A stretch of 38,759 nucleotides of DNA, from positions 1-38,759 of the forward strand of contig JAHECG010000017.1 of NCBI GenBank assembly GCA_024641855.1. The letters are read 5' to 3'. Below are positions 1-8,285 of the stretch, piece after piece; position 1 is the first letter of the stretch, and each line of letters opens with the position of its first letter. This DNA comes from Betaproteobacteria bacterium. Lineage in GTDB: Bacteria > Pseudomonadota > Gammaproteobacteria > Burkholderiales > Thiobacteraceae. The position numbers were made by a program, and so were the translations under genes. The notes under the pieces were generated by a model, which was not told the DNA's origin, did no database searches, and worked only from the letters and a program-made list of their open reading frames with translations.

Positions 1-11
1 CACCGCGAATA

Positions 12-617
12 ATGATCGAACGCGTCCTTTGGCTAGGGATCTATTTCGGCGTGCTGATCTGGTCGGGCATTGCGCCGAAAGACGGCTTTACTTGGTTGCT
101 CGAAGTCTTTCCGGCGGTGCTTGGTTTAGTACTTATCGTAGTCACTTATCGACGCTTTCCATTAACGCGCATGGCGTATTGGTTGGTGCTCGTGCATTGC
201 GCGATTCTGATGATTGGGGGCCATTACACCTATGCTGAAGTCCCGTGGTTTGATTGGCTCCGCGATGTGATGCATTGGCAGCGCAATAATTACGACAAGG
301 TCGGGCATTTTGCCCAAGGCTTTATCCCGGCCATTGTGGCGCGCGAAATTTTACTGCGGCTGAATGTGGTGCATGGGCGCGGCTGGCTTGCCTTTATTGT
401 GATCTGCATTTGCTTGGCGTTGAGCGCGACCTATGAATTGCTGGAATGGGGTGTAGCGCTTGCATCTGGCGATTCTGCGGTGGCGTTTTTAGCTACGCAA
501 GGCGATCCTTGGGATACGCAATCGGATATGGGGTTTGCGCTAGTGGGGGCAGTCCTCGCCTTGACCTTGTTGCGCAAATGGCATGATCGGCAGCTAGCGC
601 GTTTCAATGCAGAATAA
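12..617 (+). CDS. YjdF-type (DUF2238) inner-membrane protein
   Basis: This 201-residue, strongly hydrophobic protein has several predicted membrane helices. It carries the blocks typical of the DUF2238/YjdF family: GGHYTYAEVPWFDW near residue 70, NNYDKVGHFAQGF near 92, a YELLEWG block near 144 and TQGDPWDTQSDM near 161. The length fits the family. The function of the family is not established; the conserved His, Asp and Glu residues inside or next to membrane segments hint at an enzyme or metal-binding role, but that is inference. The ATG at 12 lies only 11 bases from the window edge, so its ribosome binding site and promoter cannot be judged. The next gene starts 57 bases downstream on the same strand, which suggests co-transcription. 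The family call is from remembered motif patterns. Confidence 0.85.
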   Translation: MIERVLWLGIYFGVLIWSGIAPKDGFTWLLEVFPAVLGLVLIVVTYRRFPLTRMAYWLVLVHCAILMIGGHYTYAEVPWFDWLRDVMHWQRNNYDKVGHFAQGFIPAIVAREILLRLNVVHGRGWLAFIVICICLALSATYELLEWGVALASGDSAVAFLATQGDPWDTQSDMGFALVGAVLALTLLRKWHDRQLARFNAE

Positions 618-674
618 GCAGTAAAAATGGTAAGCTTTAAAAAATTAAACCTAAAAATTTGGAGGTGGGCGGAA

Positions 675-878
675 ATGGATAAACTGATTTCGTTGGTTGG
701 CACTATTGTAGGTTTGGCCGGAGTGTTATTGACTAGCGTGGCTGGCATTGCGCGCGTAACGAGCCATTACTATTTGGGTGGGTTCGAGGTGATGACGTTA
801 TTTGTGGGTGGGATGGGGTTGATGCTGATAGGCAGTTTCGCGAAATTACACATTTTGACCAACCAGCACGGCAAATGA
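675..878 (+). CDS. small two-helix membrane protein, unknown function
   Basis: This is a 67-residue hydrophobic protein with two likely membrane helices (about residues 5-25 and 37-56) and a short basic tail. The reading frame is open from 627, but the ATG at 675 is preferred because a strong Shine-Dalgarno GGAGG lies at 661-665, nine bases upstream, while the earlier start has none. I do not recognise the family. It lies between the YjdF-type gene and maf, with a 27-base gap to maf, so it is probably part of the same transcript. Nothing in the sequence points to a partner. The good ribosome binding site and clean membrane pattern support a real gene. Confidence 0.65.
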   Translation: MDKLISLVGTIVGLAGVLLTSVAGIARVTSHYYLGGFEVMTLFVGGMGLMLIGSFAKLHILTNQHGK

Positions 879-905
879 TCTGTCCTTGCGGGAGCTGACC
901 AAAGT

Positions 906-1499
906 ATGCCGGCGACGGTTCAACTCTATTTGGCGTCTCAATCGCCGCGCAGACGCGAGTTGTTACAGCAAGTGGGCGTGCGTTTTCGCGTGTTGGTGCC
1001 AGATGTCAATGAAGCACCACTAGCGCGTGAAGCGCCCGAAGCTTATGTAGCGCGCATTGCACGCATTAAAGCGGAGGTGGCATGGATGCGTATTGCTGAA
1101 CGGCGCATGAAGCGGTATCCGGTTTTGGCGGCAGATACCGCCGTAATTCTGGGCCGTCGTATTCTCGGCAAACCGGTTACCGATGCAGCGGCGCAGGCGA
1201 TGTTGAAAGCCTTATCCGGCCGCACGCATCGCGTACTCACGACGATTGCGATGGCGTACGAAAATCGATTACAGCTCGCGACCTCTATCAGCAAAGTAAA
1301 ATTTCGCCGCTTATCGGATGCAGAAATCAAGCGTTATGTCGCCAGCGGCGAACCGCATGACAAGGCCGGTGGATATGGTATTCAAGGACTGGCCGCAACC
1401 TTTATCGCGCATATCGAAGGCAGTTATTCCGGGGTGATGGGGCTGCCCTTATTCGAGACGGCGCGCCTTCTTAAGACTTTTGGTGTTCAGGTGCTATGA
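906..1499 (+). CDS. maf: Maf-family nucleoside triphosphate pyrophosphatase (YhdE type)
   Basis: This is a 197-residue Maf/HAM1-fold pyrophosphatase. The family hydrolyses non-canonical or excess NTPs to the monophosphate and pyrophosphate in the cytoplasm. The N-terminal phosphate-binding motif SQSPRRRELL is at residues 11-20, AADTAVILG at 75-83 carries the expected catalytic Asp77, GKP is at 88-90, and EPHDKAGGYGIQG is at 149-161. The Lys within EPxDKAG and the overall motif set match the YhdE branch, which is known for dTTP/UTP activity, rather than the m7GTP-specific YceF branch. Substrate is inferred from that branch. The stop codon overlaps the rng start as ATGA at 1496-1499, so the two genes are translationally coupled; maf-rng adjacency is common in beta- and gammaproteobacteria. 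Confidence 0.93.
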   Translation: MPATVQLYLASQSPRRRELLQQVGVRFRVLVPDVNEAPLAREAPEAYVARIARIKAEVAWMRIAERRMKRYPVLAADTAVILGRRILGKPVTDAAAQAMLKALSGRTHRVLTTIAMAYENRLQLATSISKVKFRRLSDAEIKRYVASGEPHDKAGGYGIQGLAATFIAHIEGSYSGVMGLPLFETARLLKTFGVQVL

Positions 1500-2959
1500 G
1501 CGAGCAAATTCTAATCAATATCACGCCGCAAGAAACGCGCGTGGCGATCATGCAGCAAGGCGTTGTACAAGAGCTGCACATTGAGCGCGCCTCCAGTTAT
1601 GGTTTGGTCGGCAACGTGTATCAGGGTCGGGTGTGCCGCGTGTTGCCGGGCATGCAATCGGCGTTCGTCGAAATTGGATTAGAGCGCGCTGCATTTTTAC
1701 ATGTAGCCGATATCTGGCAGCAAAAGCCGGAACCGGATAAATCCGCTGAAGAAAAACCGATCGAAAAATTACTGTTTGAAGGGCAGACGATTGTAGTGCA
1801 AGTGATTAAAGACCCGATTGGTACCAAAGGGGCGCGCTTGTCTACTCAAGTTAGTATCGCGGGGCGCTTGCTGGTGTATTTGCCGCAGGAGGCTCACATT
1901 GGGATTTCGCAGCGCATCGAAGATGAACATGAGCGCGAATTGCTGCGCAGTAAATTACAGCAATTGGTTCCAGCGACGGTGAAGGGGGGGTTTATTGTAC
2001 GCACCAGCGCCGAGACCGCGACGGATCATGAGTTGTTGTCGGATGTGGAATATCTACAGCGCATCTGGAGCAATATTGTTGAACAAGCGAAAATCGCGGC
2101 GCCACAGACCTTGCTGTATCAGGAGTTGAATTTAGCGTTACGGGTTTTGCGCGATTTTGTGAATGACGACATTGATCGCATCATCGTCGATTCGCGTGAA
2201 ACGTACGGCAAACTACAATCGTTTTCTGCCAACTATATGAGCGGCGTGGCCTCGCGCCTAGAGCATTATCAGGGCGAACGCCCACTGTTCGATTTGTATC
2301 AAGTTGAGGATGAAATTGAAAAAGCCCTAGCACGTAAAGTGGAGTTAAAGTCCGGTGGATATTTGATCCTCGATCAGACGGAAGCGTTAACGACCATGGA
2401 CGTTAACACCGGAGGGTTTGTCGGCGTACGCAATTTCGACGATACAATTTTTAAAACCAATCTGGAAGCAGCGCACGCGATTGCGCGGCAATTACGGCTG
2501 CGCAATTTGGGCGGCATTATTATCGTTGATTTTATCGATATGGATAACGCAGAGCATAAGTCGGCGGTGTTGGAAGAGTTTAAAAAAGCGTTAACGCGAG
2601 ATCGCACGCGTATGACGGTAAGTGGATTTTCCACCTTGGGGCTGGTGGAGATGACGCGCAAGCGTACGCGGGAAAGCTTGGCACATGTGCTGTGTCAGCC
2701 CTGCCCCGTCTGTAAAGGGCGCGGCGAATTGAAAACGCCGCAAACCGTCTGCTATGAGATTTTGCGTGAATTGTTGCGCGAAGCCCGCCAGTATAATGCG
2801 CGGGCATTTCGCATTTTGGCCGCACAGCAGGTGATCGATTTATTTTTAGATGAGGAGTCGCAAAGCCTCGCGCAGCTGGCAGACTTTATTGCCAAACCCA
2901 TTTCACTGCTAGTTGAAACGGAATATAACCAAGAGCAGTTCGATATTGTGTTGATGTAA
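1496..2959 (+). CDS. rng: ribonuclease G
   Basis: This 487-residue cytoplasmic endoribonuclease belongs to the RNase E/G family, which processes the 16S rRNA 5' end and takes part in mRNA decay. The S1-like RNA-binding domain covers roughly residues 38-118. The catalytic Mg-binding region shows MDVNTGGFVG at 301-310 and VDFIDM at 344-349, with the two expected catalytic aspartates. The zinc-link cysteines appear as CQPCPVC at 400-406, followed by KGRG. The length matches RNase G (about 490) and there is no long C-terminal scaffold, which excludes RNase E. It is translationally coupled to maf through ATGA. It ends 19 bases before the stop codon of the convergent minus-strand gene, and no clear terminator is visible between them. 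Confidence 0.96.
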   Translation: MSEQILINITPQETRVAIMQQGVVQELHIERASSYGLVGNVYQGRVCRVLPGMQSAFVEIGLERAAFLHVADIWQQKPEPDKSAEEKPIEKLLFEGQTIVVQVIKDPIGTKGARLSTQVSIAGRLLVYLPQEAHIGISQRIEDEHERELLRSKLQQLVPATVKGGFIVRTSAETATDHELLSDVEYLQRIWSNIVEQAKIAAPQTLLYQELNLALRVLRDFVNDDIDRIIVDSRETYGKLQSFSANYMSGVASRLEHYQGERPLFDLYQVEDEIEKALARKVELKSGGYLILDQTEALTTMDVNTGGFVGVRNFDDTIFKTNLEAAHAIARQLRLRNLGGIIIVDFIDMDNAEHKSAVLEEFKKALTRDRTRMTVSGFSTLGLVEMTRKRTRESLAHVLCQPCPVCKGRGELKTPQTVCYEILRELLREARQYNARAFRILAAQQVIDLFLDEESQSLAQLADFIAKPISLLVETEYNQEQFDIVLM

Positions 2960-2978
2960 GGCGCCGGTTAATTTTAGC

Positions 2979-3788
2979 TTAATGCGTTGGCGGTTGTTTC
3001 AGCGTTGGGTCTATGATCAGCGATACGTTGTCTTCGGACGAAGGCTCTTGTGTGGCGGGTGTTGACGGTGCGTTCACGATCGGGCTAGGCGCGTCTGCTG
3101 CAGGTACAGGAGGTGCGGTATTCGCGACAACCGGCTGATGTACTTTAGGTTGGGTCGCGGGCGGTTCGGGCCACCACCGCTGACCAACAAAGATGGCGAT
3201 GCTGATGGCGATCAGCACGATCAACAATATAAAGGCGCGCGTAAACCTGCGCTCGTTCAAATCAAGGCGATAGTTAAAACGCTGTTTCAACGCGGATAGT
3301 GCTGGACGCCAAAGGCGATGCAGTAATTTTGGTCGCCCACAAAGCGCGATATTAATTGGGTAGTTGCTGAGCTGGCGGATGCTCTCGAGCAGCTGGTTTG
3401 AATAGTTGTGCGCGCCCTCGCATAAGAGCACGAAATTTCCATTCGGGGCATTTTCCCGCAAGCGATCCCCTACTTTAGTGGCGACTTGCATGGGCGTTAA
3501 GTTTTGTACCGGGATGTGTAACTGGCTAGCCAGCAAGACAAATAATGCTTGTGCATCAATGGCCGCTTTAATGCGCAATGCGGTGTCAGTGTCCGATACG
3601 GCATGGGTTAATTCAGCCAGAAAGCCCGAAACACGACCGTTGTCGCTACCGGTGATTAGAATCATGACTTGGCGTTCCGCATGCAGCATTAACGCAACTT
3701 GCTCCGCCAGGCTGGGCGCTTCCAATGCCTGCTCGCTGGTGGTGGGTAGCCAGGGGATAGCGCTAGTGGCGGTGATCGTCTCGCTCAC
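2979..3788 (-). CDS. DamX-position membrane protein with a degenerate AAA/ExeA-like domain
   Basis: This is a 269-residue protein of three parts: a cytoplasmic domain (about 1-183), one membrane helix (185-202) and a Pro/Ala-rich periplasmic tail. The N-terminal part follows the layout of ExeA/GspA-type AAA ATPases, but the P-loop position reads GSDNGRVSG (47-55), without the Gly-Lys-Ser/Thr, and the Walker B position reads [10 protein letters not shown] (119-128), where an LxxDEAHN pattern would be expected. ATP hydrolysis is therefore unlikely. Its place downstream of aroB recalls E. coli damX, whose product binds septal peptidoglycan through a SPOR domain, but no SPOR domain is visible here. 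The start overlaps the dgt stop by four bases (ATGA), so the genes are coupled. A role in envelope or septum biology is inferred only from position and topology. Confidence 0.7.
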   Translation of the reverse strand: MSETITATSAIPWLPTTSEQALEAPSLAEQVALMLHAERQVMILITGSDNGRVSGFLAELTHAVSDTDTALRIKAAIDAQALFVLLASQLHIPVQNLTPMQVATKVGDRLRENAPNGNFVLLCEGAHNYSNQLLESIRQLSNYPINIALCGRPKLLHRLWRPALSALKQRFNYRLDLNERRFTRAFILLIVLIAISIAIFVGQRWWPEPPATQPKVHQPVVANTAPPVPAADAPSPIVNAPSTPATQEPSSEDNVSLIIDPTLKQPPTH

Positions 3789-4915
3789 AATTCTTCCACA
3801 GAAAAGAGATGGCGATATTCTTTAATCGCATATCGGTCCGTCATGCCGGCGATGTAATCGGCTATGGTGCGCGCCTGATCTTGCTTTGCCTTGTCTTGAT
3901 ATTGTGGTGGCAACAATTTCGGGTCGTCCATGAAAGCTTCGAATAGCGCTTTGATAATGCGTCGAGCTTTATTGCTCATGCGATTTACGCGGTAATGTTG
4001 GTATAGCTGTGTGCGTAAAAATTGTTTCAATTCACGCTGTTCGGCGCGGACGGTATCGGAGAAACCGATCAACGGTGCGGCGGCGCGTATTTCGTCAATA
4101 TTGCGCGGATTGGCGCGGGCGATATTCTGGCCGCTCTGCGCCACTAAATCGGTGATGAGTGTGTTAATCATGCGCCGCACCGTTTCATGAATTGCGCGCC
4201 GGCCATCGAGCTGCACATAACGGCGCTGAACTTCCTGTAAGTGACGAGCGAATACGGTGACTTGGGATAGCTGTTCTATTTCGATGAGTCCGGAGCGCAG
4301 GCCATCATCGACGTCGTGATTATTGTAGGCGATCTCATCTGCCAGGTTCGCCACTTGTGCTTCGAGCGATGGTTGCAGTTTTTGTAGAAAGCGCGCGCCG
4401 ACGTCTCCGAGTAATTTCGCGTTGGGTAAAGAGCAATGTTTGAGAATGCCTTCGCGGGTTTCGAAGGTAAGATTCAAGCCATCGAATTCGGCGTAACGCT
4501 CTTCCAGGTGATCGACGACGCGGAGCGATTGCAGATTGTGCTCAAAGCCGCCAAATTCGTGCATACAAGCATTTAAGACATCTTGTCCGGTGTGGCCAAA
4601 TGGCGTGTGCCCCAAGTCATGCGCCAAGGCAATGGCTTCCACCAAGTCCTCATCTAAGTTGAGGCTACGGGCAATAGAGCGGCCAATTTGAGCGACCTCT
4701 AAGGAATGCGTGAGTCGGGTACGAAACAAGTCTCCCTCATGATTCACGAAGACCTGCGTCTTGTACTCCAAGCGACGAAATGCGGTGGAGTGAATGATGC
4801 GGTCGCGGTCGCGTTGAAATTCGCTGCGGCCACTGGGGGCGGATTCTGGATGGCGTCGGCCGCGCGAATGTTCGGTTAAGGCGGCATATGCCGCGCGCTC
4901 AGCCATGGCAGGCAT
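3785..4915 (-). CDS. dgt: deoxyguanosinetriphosphate triphosphohydrolase-like protein
   Basis: This 376-residue HD-domain protein belongs to the dGTPase family, which releases triphosphate from dNTPs in the cytoplasm. The metal-binding HD signature is clear: [13 protein letters not shown] with His70, then [16 protein letters not shown] with His99-Asp100. [10 protein letters not shown] upstream and an [13 protein letters not shown] block near the middle carry the remaining conserved metal and substrate residues. The length fits the short bacterial dgt-like group rather than E. coli Dgt (505), so the exact nucleotide specificity is uncertain. An upstream TTG at 4918 is in frame, but the ATG at 4915 is preferred; another ATG lies at 4906. 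The gene start overlaps the end of aroB by about 17 bases and its end overlaps the next gene by four, indicating one operon. Confidence 0.9.
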   Translation of the reverse strand: MPAMAERAAYAALTEHSRGRRHPESAPSGRSEFQRDRDRIIHSTAFRRLEYKTQVFVNHEGDLFRTRLTHSLEVAQIGRSIARSLNLDEDLVEAIALAHDLGHTPFGHTGQDVLNACMHEFGGFEHNLQSLRVVDHLEERYAEFDGLNLTFETREGILKHCSLPNAKLLGDVGARFLQKLQPSLEAQVANLADEIAYNNHDVDDGLRSGLIEIEQLSQVTVFARHLQEVQRRYVQLDGRRAIHETVRRMINTLITDLVAQSGQNIARANPRNIDEIRAAAPLIGFSDTVRAEQRELKQFLRTQLYQHYRVNRMSNKARRIIKALFEAFMDDPKLLPPQYQDKAKQDQARTIADYIAGMTDRYAIKEYRHLFSVEEL

Positions 4916-5978
4916 CAAGTGTGGCCGTCAGCGCTGTCGGCGGTGCTTCGCTGACGATCGCATCACCTATGGCTTTGAGTAAGACAAAGCGCAATTTCCC
5001 GCCCTCAACTTTTTTATCTAGCCCCATCAGATCGAGGTATTTTTCGTGGCCAAGATCGGGAGCAACATCCGGGAGCCGGGCTTTCACGATTAAGGCACGG
5101 GTGCGCGCCACATCTTGTGCGCTAATCCAGCCTAGTTGTTGCGACAACACGGCAGCCATGACCATGCCGGTACCGACCGCCTCACCATGCAGCACGTTAC
5201 CATAGCCCATACCGGCTTCAATAGCGTGGCCAAATGTGTGGCCTAAATTCAGAAGGGCGCGCCGCCCGGATTCCCGTTCGTCTGCCGCAACGACATCGGC
5301 TTTGTTTTGACACGAGGTGCGGATGGCATAAGTGAGTGCTTGCGGATCACGCGCCAGAAGGAGTTCCATATTGGCCTCCAACCACTCGAAAAAAGGCAGA
5401 TCGCTAATCAATCCGTATTTGATGACTTCCGCAATGCCGGCTGAAAGTTCGCGGTCAGGAAGGGTGTTCAGTGTTTCGGTATCGGCCAGCACCACTTGTG
5501 GCTGATAAAATGCACCGATCATATTTTTACCTAGCGGGTGGTTGATGCCGGTCTTGCCGCCTACCGAAGAATCAACTTGCGCTAGCAAGGTGGTTGGAAT
5601 TTGGATGAAGGGCACGCCACGTAAATAAGTGGCAGCGGCAAAGCCGGTAAGGTCGCCGATGACGCCGCCCCCCAAGGCAATTAAAGTGCTTTTGCGCTCC
5701 ATGCGGTTTTGTAGCAGGACATCATAAATATGATTGAGCGATTCGCTGTTTTTATACGCTTCGCCATCTGGCAAAACAATTGCGACGACTTTTACCCCAG
5801 CTTGAAGCAGTGTGTTTTGTACCCGCTCGAGGTACAGTGGTCCGACGGTAGTGTTGGTAACGATCGCGACTTGTGGAATTTTTAAGTGCGGGAGCAGCAG
5901 CGCGGGCTGATCAAGTAGCCCATTGCCAATATGGATAGGATAAGCGCGGTCGCCCAAGGCAACGGTTAAGGTTTGCAT
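4899..5978 (-). CDS. aroB: 3-dehydroquinate synthase
   Basis: This is a 359-residue enzyme of the shikimate pathway, which converts DAHP to 3-dehydroquinate using NAD and a divalent metal. The NAD-binding GGGVIGD is at 103-109, and the substrate-binding run [20 protein letters not shown] is at 127-146. The metal ligands appear as Glu184 in GIAEVIKYG, His247 in GHTFGHAIE and His264 in HGEAV. Length and motifs are typical. Downstream, dgt overlaps it. Upstream, unlike the usual aroK-aroB pair, aroB is separated from aroK by two plus-strand genes, so it needs its own promoter. A TATACT -10-like box sits only eight bases before the ATG, and no Shine-Dalgarno sequence is visible. Confidence 0.97.
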   Translation of the reverse strand: MQTLTVALGDRAYPIHIGNGLLDQPALLLPHLKIPQVAIVTNTTVGPLYLERVQNTLLQAGVKVVAIVLPDGEAYKNSESLNHIYDVLLQNRMERKSTLIALGGGVIGDLTGFAAATYLRGVPFIQIPTTLLAQVDSSVGGKTGINHPLGKNMIGAFYQPQVVLADTETLNTLPDRELSAGIAEVIKYGLISDLPFFEWLEANMELLLARDPQALTYAIRTSCQNKADVVAADERESGRRALLNLGHTFGHAIEAGMGYGNVLHGEAVGTGMVMAAVLSQQLGWISAQDVARTRALIVKARLPDVAPDLGHEKYLDLMGLDKKVEGGKLRFVLLKAIGDAIVSEAPPTALTATLDACHG

Positions 5979-5986
5979 GGGCAGAG

Positions 5987-5992
5987 AGTATA
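5987..5992 (-). promoter_or_regulatory. possible -10 box of aroB
   Basis: On the minus strand the hexamer TATACT ends nine bases before the aroB ATG. No convincing -35 box is seen at 16-18 bases. If used, transcription would start about two to four bases before the start codon, giving a nearly leaderless mRNA, which fits the lack of a Shine-Dalgarno sequence. Confidence 0.3.
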
Positions 5993-6093
5993 ACCGATGG
6001 CCCTAAAAAACGCAGATTCCAGCCGCAGAAATCAAAACGGCTGAAGCGTTTATGCGTGGGGTTGAGAGGCGCGAGCGCAACTCTTTGATGCGT

Positions 6094-6115
6094 ACGACAT
6101 GTTAGCCAATGTCGT
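6094..6115. promoter_or_regulatory. perfect 7-bp inverted repeat upstream of the DUF6394/channel genes
   Basis: ACGACAT at 6094-6100 and ATGTCGT at 6109-6115 form a perfect dyad with an 8-base centre, ending about 50 bases before the ATG at 6166. The spacing suits an operator for a dimeric regulator. A second, weaker dyad, CAGCCG (6020-6025) / CGGCTG (6038-6043), lies further upstream. Function is inferred only from the symmetry and position. Confidence 0.3.
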
Positions 6116-6165
6116 CTGGGGGCAATTCGGGTTAGACTCTTCTTAATTTCGTAGGAGAAACAACC

Positions 6166-6549
6166 ATGAATCTGGAAAAAGTAATTTTTGCATTTTTTAT
6201 CGTGCTGGCGCTGACGTTGAATTTTGGTTTCTATGTGGGCGAAATCGATAACCCCGTGCATCATAGCGTCTACGAGTTGTATGCCGCATTGGTCGTGAGC
6301 TTGATCGCTACTGTGCTGAAGTTGGGCGATAGAACCCATTTGGGGGCAGTGCTGTTGGCGACGAGTTTGGTCGCGGATTTGCAGTTGATCGCCGCCTCGA
6401 TTGTTTGGGCTTATGCAGACTATGCTGCGGTCGGTGGCGTGACACCGCATATTATGACAGCAATTGTTTCTCTGTCAGGAGGGGCTTTGTTGGCAAATTT
6501 AACCTCAGTGGTTTTATTTATTGCAGAAACCATTGCAATTCGCCGCTGA
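6166..6549 (+). CDS. DUF6394-like four-helix membrane protein
   Basis: This 127-residue, almost wholly hydrophobic protein has four probable membrane helices (about 5-24, 36-55, 60-80 and 97-122). A conserved-looking block, GEIDNPVHHSVYELYAA, follows helix 1, with acidic and His residues between helices. It resembles what I recall as the DUF6394 family of betaproteobacteria; that match is from memory. The ATG at 6166 has a strong Shine-Dalgarno AGGAG at 6153-6157. The next gene, a potassium channel, starts 15 bases after its stop, so the two are almost certainly one transcript. A role as an accessory subunit of the channel, or in sensing membrane or ionic stress, is inferred from this pairing only. 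Confidence 0.75.
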   Translation: MNLEKVIFAFFIVLALTLNFGFYVGEIDNPVHHSVYELYAALVVSLIATVLKLGDRTHLGAVLLATSLVADLQLIAASIVWAYADYAAVGGVTPHIMTAIVSLSGGALLANLTSVVLFIAETIAIRR

Positions 6550-6564
6550 GCACCATTAGGCGTC

Positions 6565-8259
6565 ATGAATAACGTTCTGTTTTTGTTGCTGCGTCGCTTA
6601 CGCACCCCGTTAATTTTGTTAATTGTGGTGTACGCGGTGACTGTGCTCGGCTTCGCGCTAATTCCCGGGGTGGACGATAAAGGGCAGCCTTGGCACATGG
6701 GGTTTTTTCATGCCTTTTATGTCGTGAGTTATACGGCAACCACCATCGGCTTTGGCGAATTACCCTATATTTTCACCAATGCCCAGCGCATGTGGCTGAC
6801 CTTTACTATTTACGCTTCGGTTGTGACATGGATTTATAGCATCGGCGCGGTACTCACGGTCGTTCAGGATCCGGCGTTTCGCACAGTTCGTATAGAAAAT
6901 GCGTTTGGTCGCGCGGTACGGCGCATGCGCGAACCGTTCTTTGTGGTTTGTGGCTATGGCGATACCGGAACATTGCTGGTACGCGCCCTGACTGAGTCCG
7001 GCATCCAGGCGGTGGTGGTCGATATCGATCAAGAACGTATTAACGCCCTGGAATTAGAAGAGCTGACAATGCTTGTCCCAGCCATCCACGGAGATGCGGC
7101 AGAGCCAAACACGTTGCAATTGGCGGGCCTTGAGCATCCGCATTGCATCGGAGTAATCGCCCTTACAGACCGCGACGAAGTGAATTTGAAGATCGCGATT
7201 ACATCCAAGTTGCTCAGGCCGAAGTTGCCGGCGATTTGCCGTGCCGAAACTCAGGATGCAGCCAATAATATGGCTTCCTTTGGTACGGACCATATTATTA
7301 ATGCTTTTAATACGTTTGCCGGCCGCCTAGCGATGGCGCTGCATTCGCCGGGTCTGTATTTATTGTTTGAATGGATGACGGCGGCGCCACATGAGCCATT
7401 AAGAGATCCTATTTTCCCGCCGGTGGGCCGATGGATTCTTTGCGGCTATGGCCGTTTTGGCAAGGCGGTTCATGCGCGCTTGGTGCGCGAAGGCGTTGTT
7501 GCCACGATTATTGAGGCGGACCCTAATTTAACGCAACCACCGGAAGGCAGCGTGATCGGTAGTGGTACGGAAGCGGATACCTTGGAACAGGCCGGTATTG
7601 CACGCGCGGTAGGTATTGTCGCGGGGACGGATAATGACACCAATAATCTCTCCATCATTATGACCGCACACGAGCTCAACCCACGCTTGTTCATGGTTGC
7701 ACGGCAGAATGAGCATCAAAACGATCCCTTATTTCGCGCAGCCCATTTGGATTTGCTGATGCAGCGTGGCAGCGTGATTGCACACAAGATTTTTGCTTTA
7801 CTGACCACACCGTTATTGACAGAGTTTCTAGATTTGGCAAAACAGCAGGGGAATGACTGGGCCAACCAATTGGTTAGTCGTTTAGGTGGAATCGTTGGTG
7901 AAGAAGCGCCAGAAACTTGGGGTTTGGTAATTAACCCGGAAGAGACACCGGCCGTCTACGAAGGCCTGAAGTCTGGAATAATGCTGTCGATTAATGACCT
8001 TTGGCGTGATCCGCGGAACCGTGAGGAACGTTTGCCGGGCATTGTTTTGTTATTGAAACGTGGCGACACCGAGTTTGTGGTGCCGGACGCATTAATGACG
8101 CTGGAGCTTGGGGATCGATTGCTTCTTGCCGGTCGCATTGAAGCGCGCCGCCAGCTGTCCTGGGTTTGCCGCAATCACAACAGCTTCACATACTTAGCTA
8201 CCGGGCGTGAGCGGGCCTCGGGTTTCGTGTGGAAATACATGGTGGGTCAGCGCAAATAA
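6565..8259 (+). CDS. two-helix potassium channel with tandem RCK (TrkA-N/TrkA-C) domains
   Basis: This is a 564-residue ion-channel protein. Residues 14-34 and about 76-100 form the two membrane helices around a pore loop whose selectivity filter reads TTIGFGE (59-65), a variant of the classical TVGYGD. The first RCK domain begins with FFVVCGYGDTG (125-135) and ends its first strand set in the acidic VVDID (151-155). The second begins with WILCGYGRFG (290-299) and has IIEAD at 315-319. A TrkA-C-like region closes the protein (about 480-545). The layout is like MthK but with two RCK units in one chain, as in GsuK and BK channels. It is expected to conduct K+ and to be gated by nucleotides or ions; the ligand is unknown. 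The start codon has only a weak ribosome site (TTAGG). Confidence 0.88.
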   Translation: MNNVLFLLLRRLRTPLILLIVVYAVTVLGFALIPGVDDKGQPWHMGFFHAFYVVSYTATTIGFGELPYIFTNAQRMWLTFTIYASVVTWIYSIGAVLTVVQDPAFRTVRIENAFGRAVRRMREPFFVVCGYGDTGTLLVRALTESGIQAVVVDIDQERINALELEELTMLVPAIHGDAAEPNTLQLAGLEHPHCIGVIALTDRDEVNLKIAITSKLLRPKLPAICRAETQDAANNMASFGTDHIINAFNTFAGRLAMALHSPGLYLLFEWMTAAPHEPLRDPIFPPVGRWILCGYGRFGKAVHARLVREGVVATIIEADPNLTQPPEGSVIGSGTEADTLEQAGIARAVGIVAGTDNDTNNLSIIMTAHELNPRLFMVARQNEHQNDPLFRAAHLDLLMQRGSVIAHKIFALLTTPLLTEFLDLAKQQGNDWANQLVSRLGGIVGEEAPETWGLVINPEETPAVYEGLKSGIMLSINDLWRDPRNREERLPGIVLLLKRGDTEFVVPDALMTLELGDRLLLAGRIEARRQLSWVCRNHNSFTYLATGRERASGFVWKYMVGQRK

Positions 8260-8285
8260 ATTGGATGATTGCCGGGCAAGGAAAA

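Noticed and set aside
2960-2978. Possible terminator between rng and the convergent DamX-position gene.
   Set aside because: The 19-base gap shows no stem followed by a T run.
5911-6450. Minus-strand open frame of 179 codons across the aroB start and the DUF6394-like gene.
   Set aside because: It runs antisense to two supported genes and gives a low-complexity, Gln/His/Arg-rich product without recognisable motifs.
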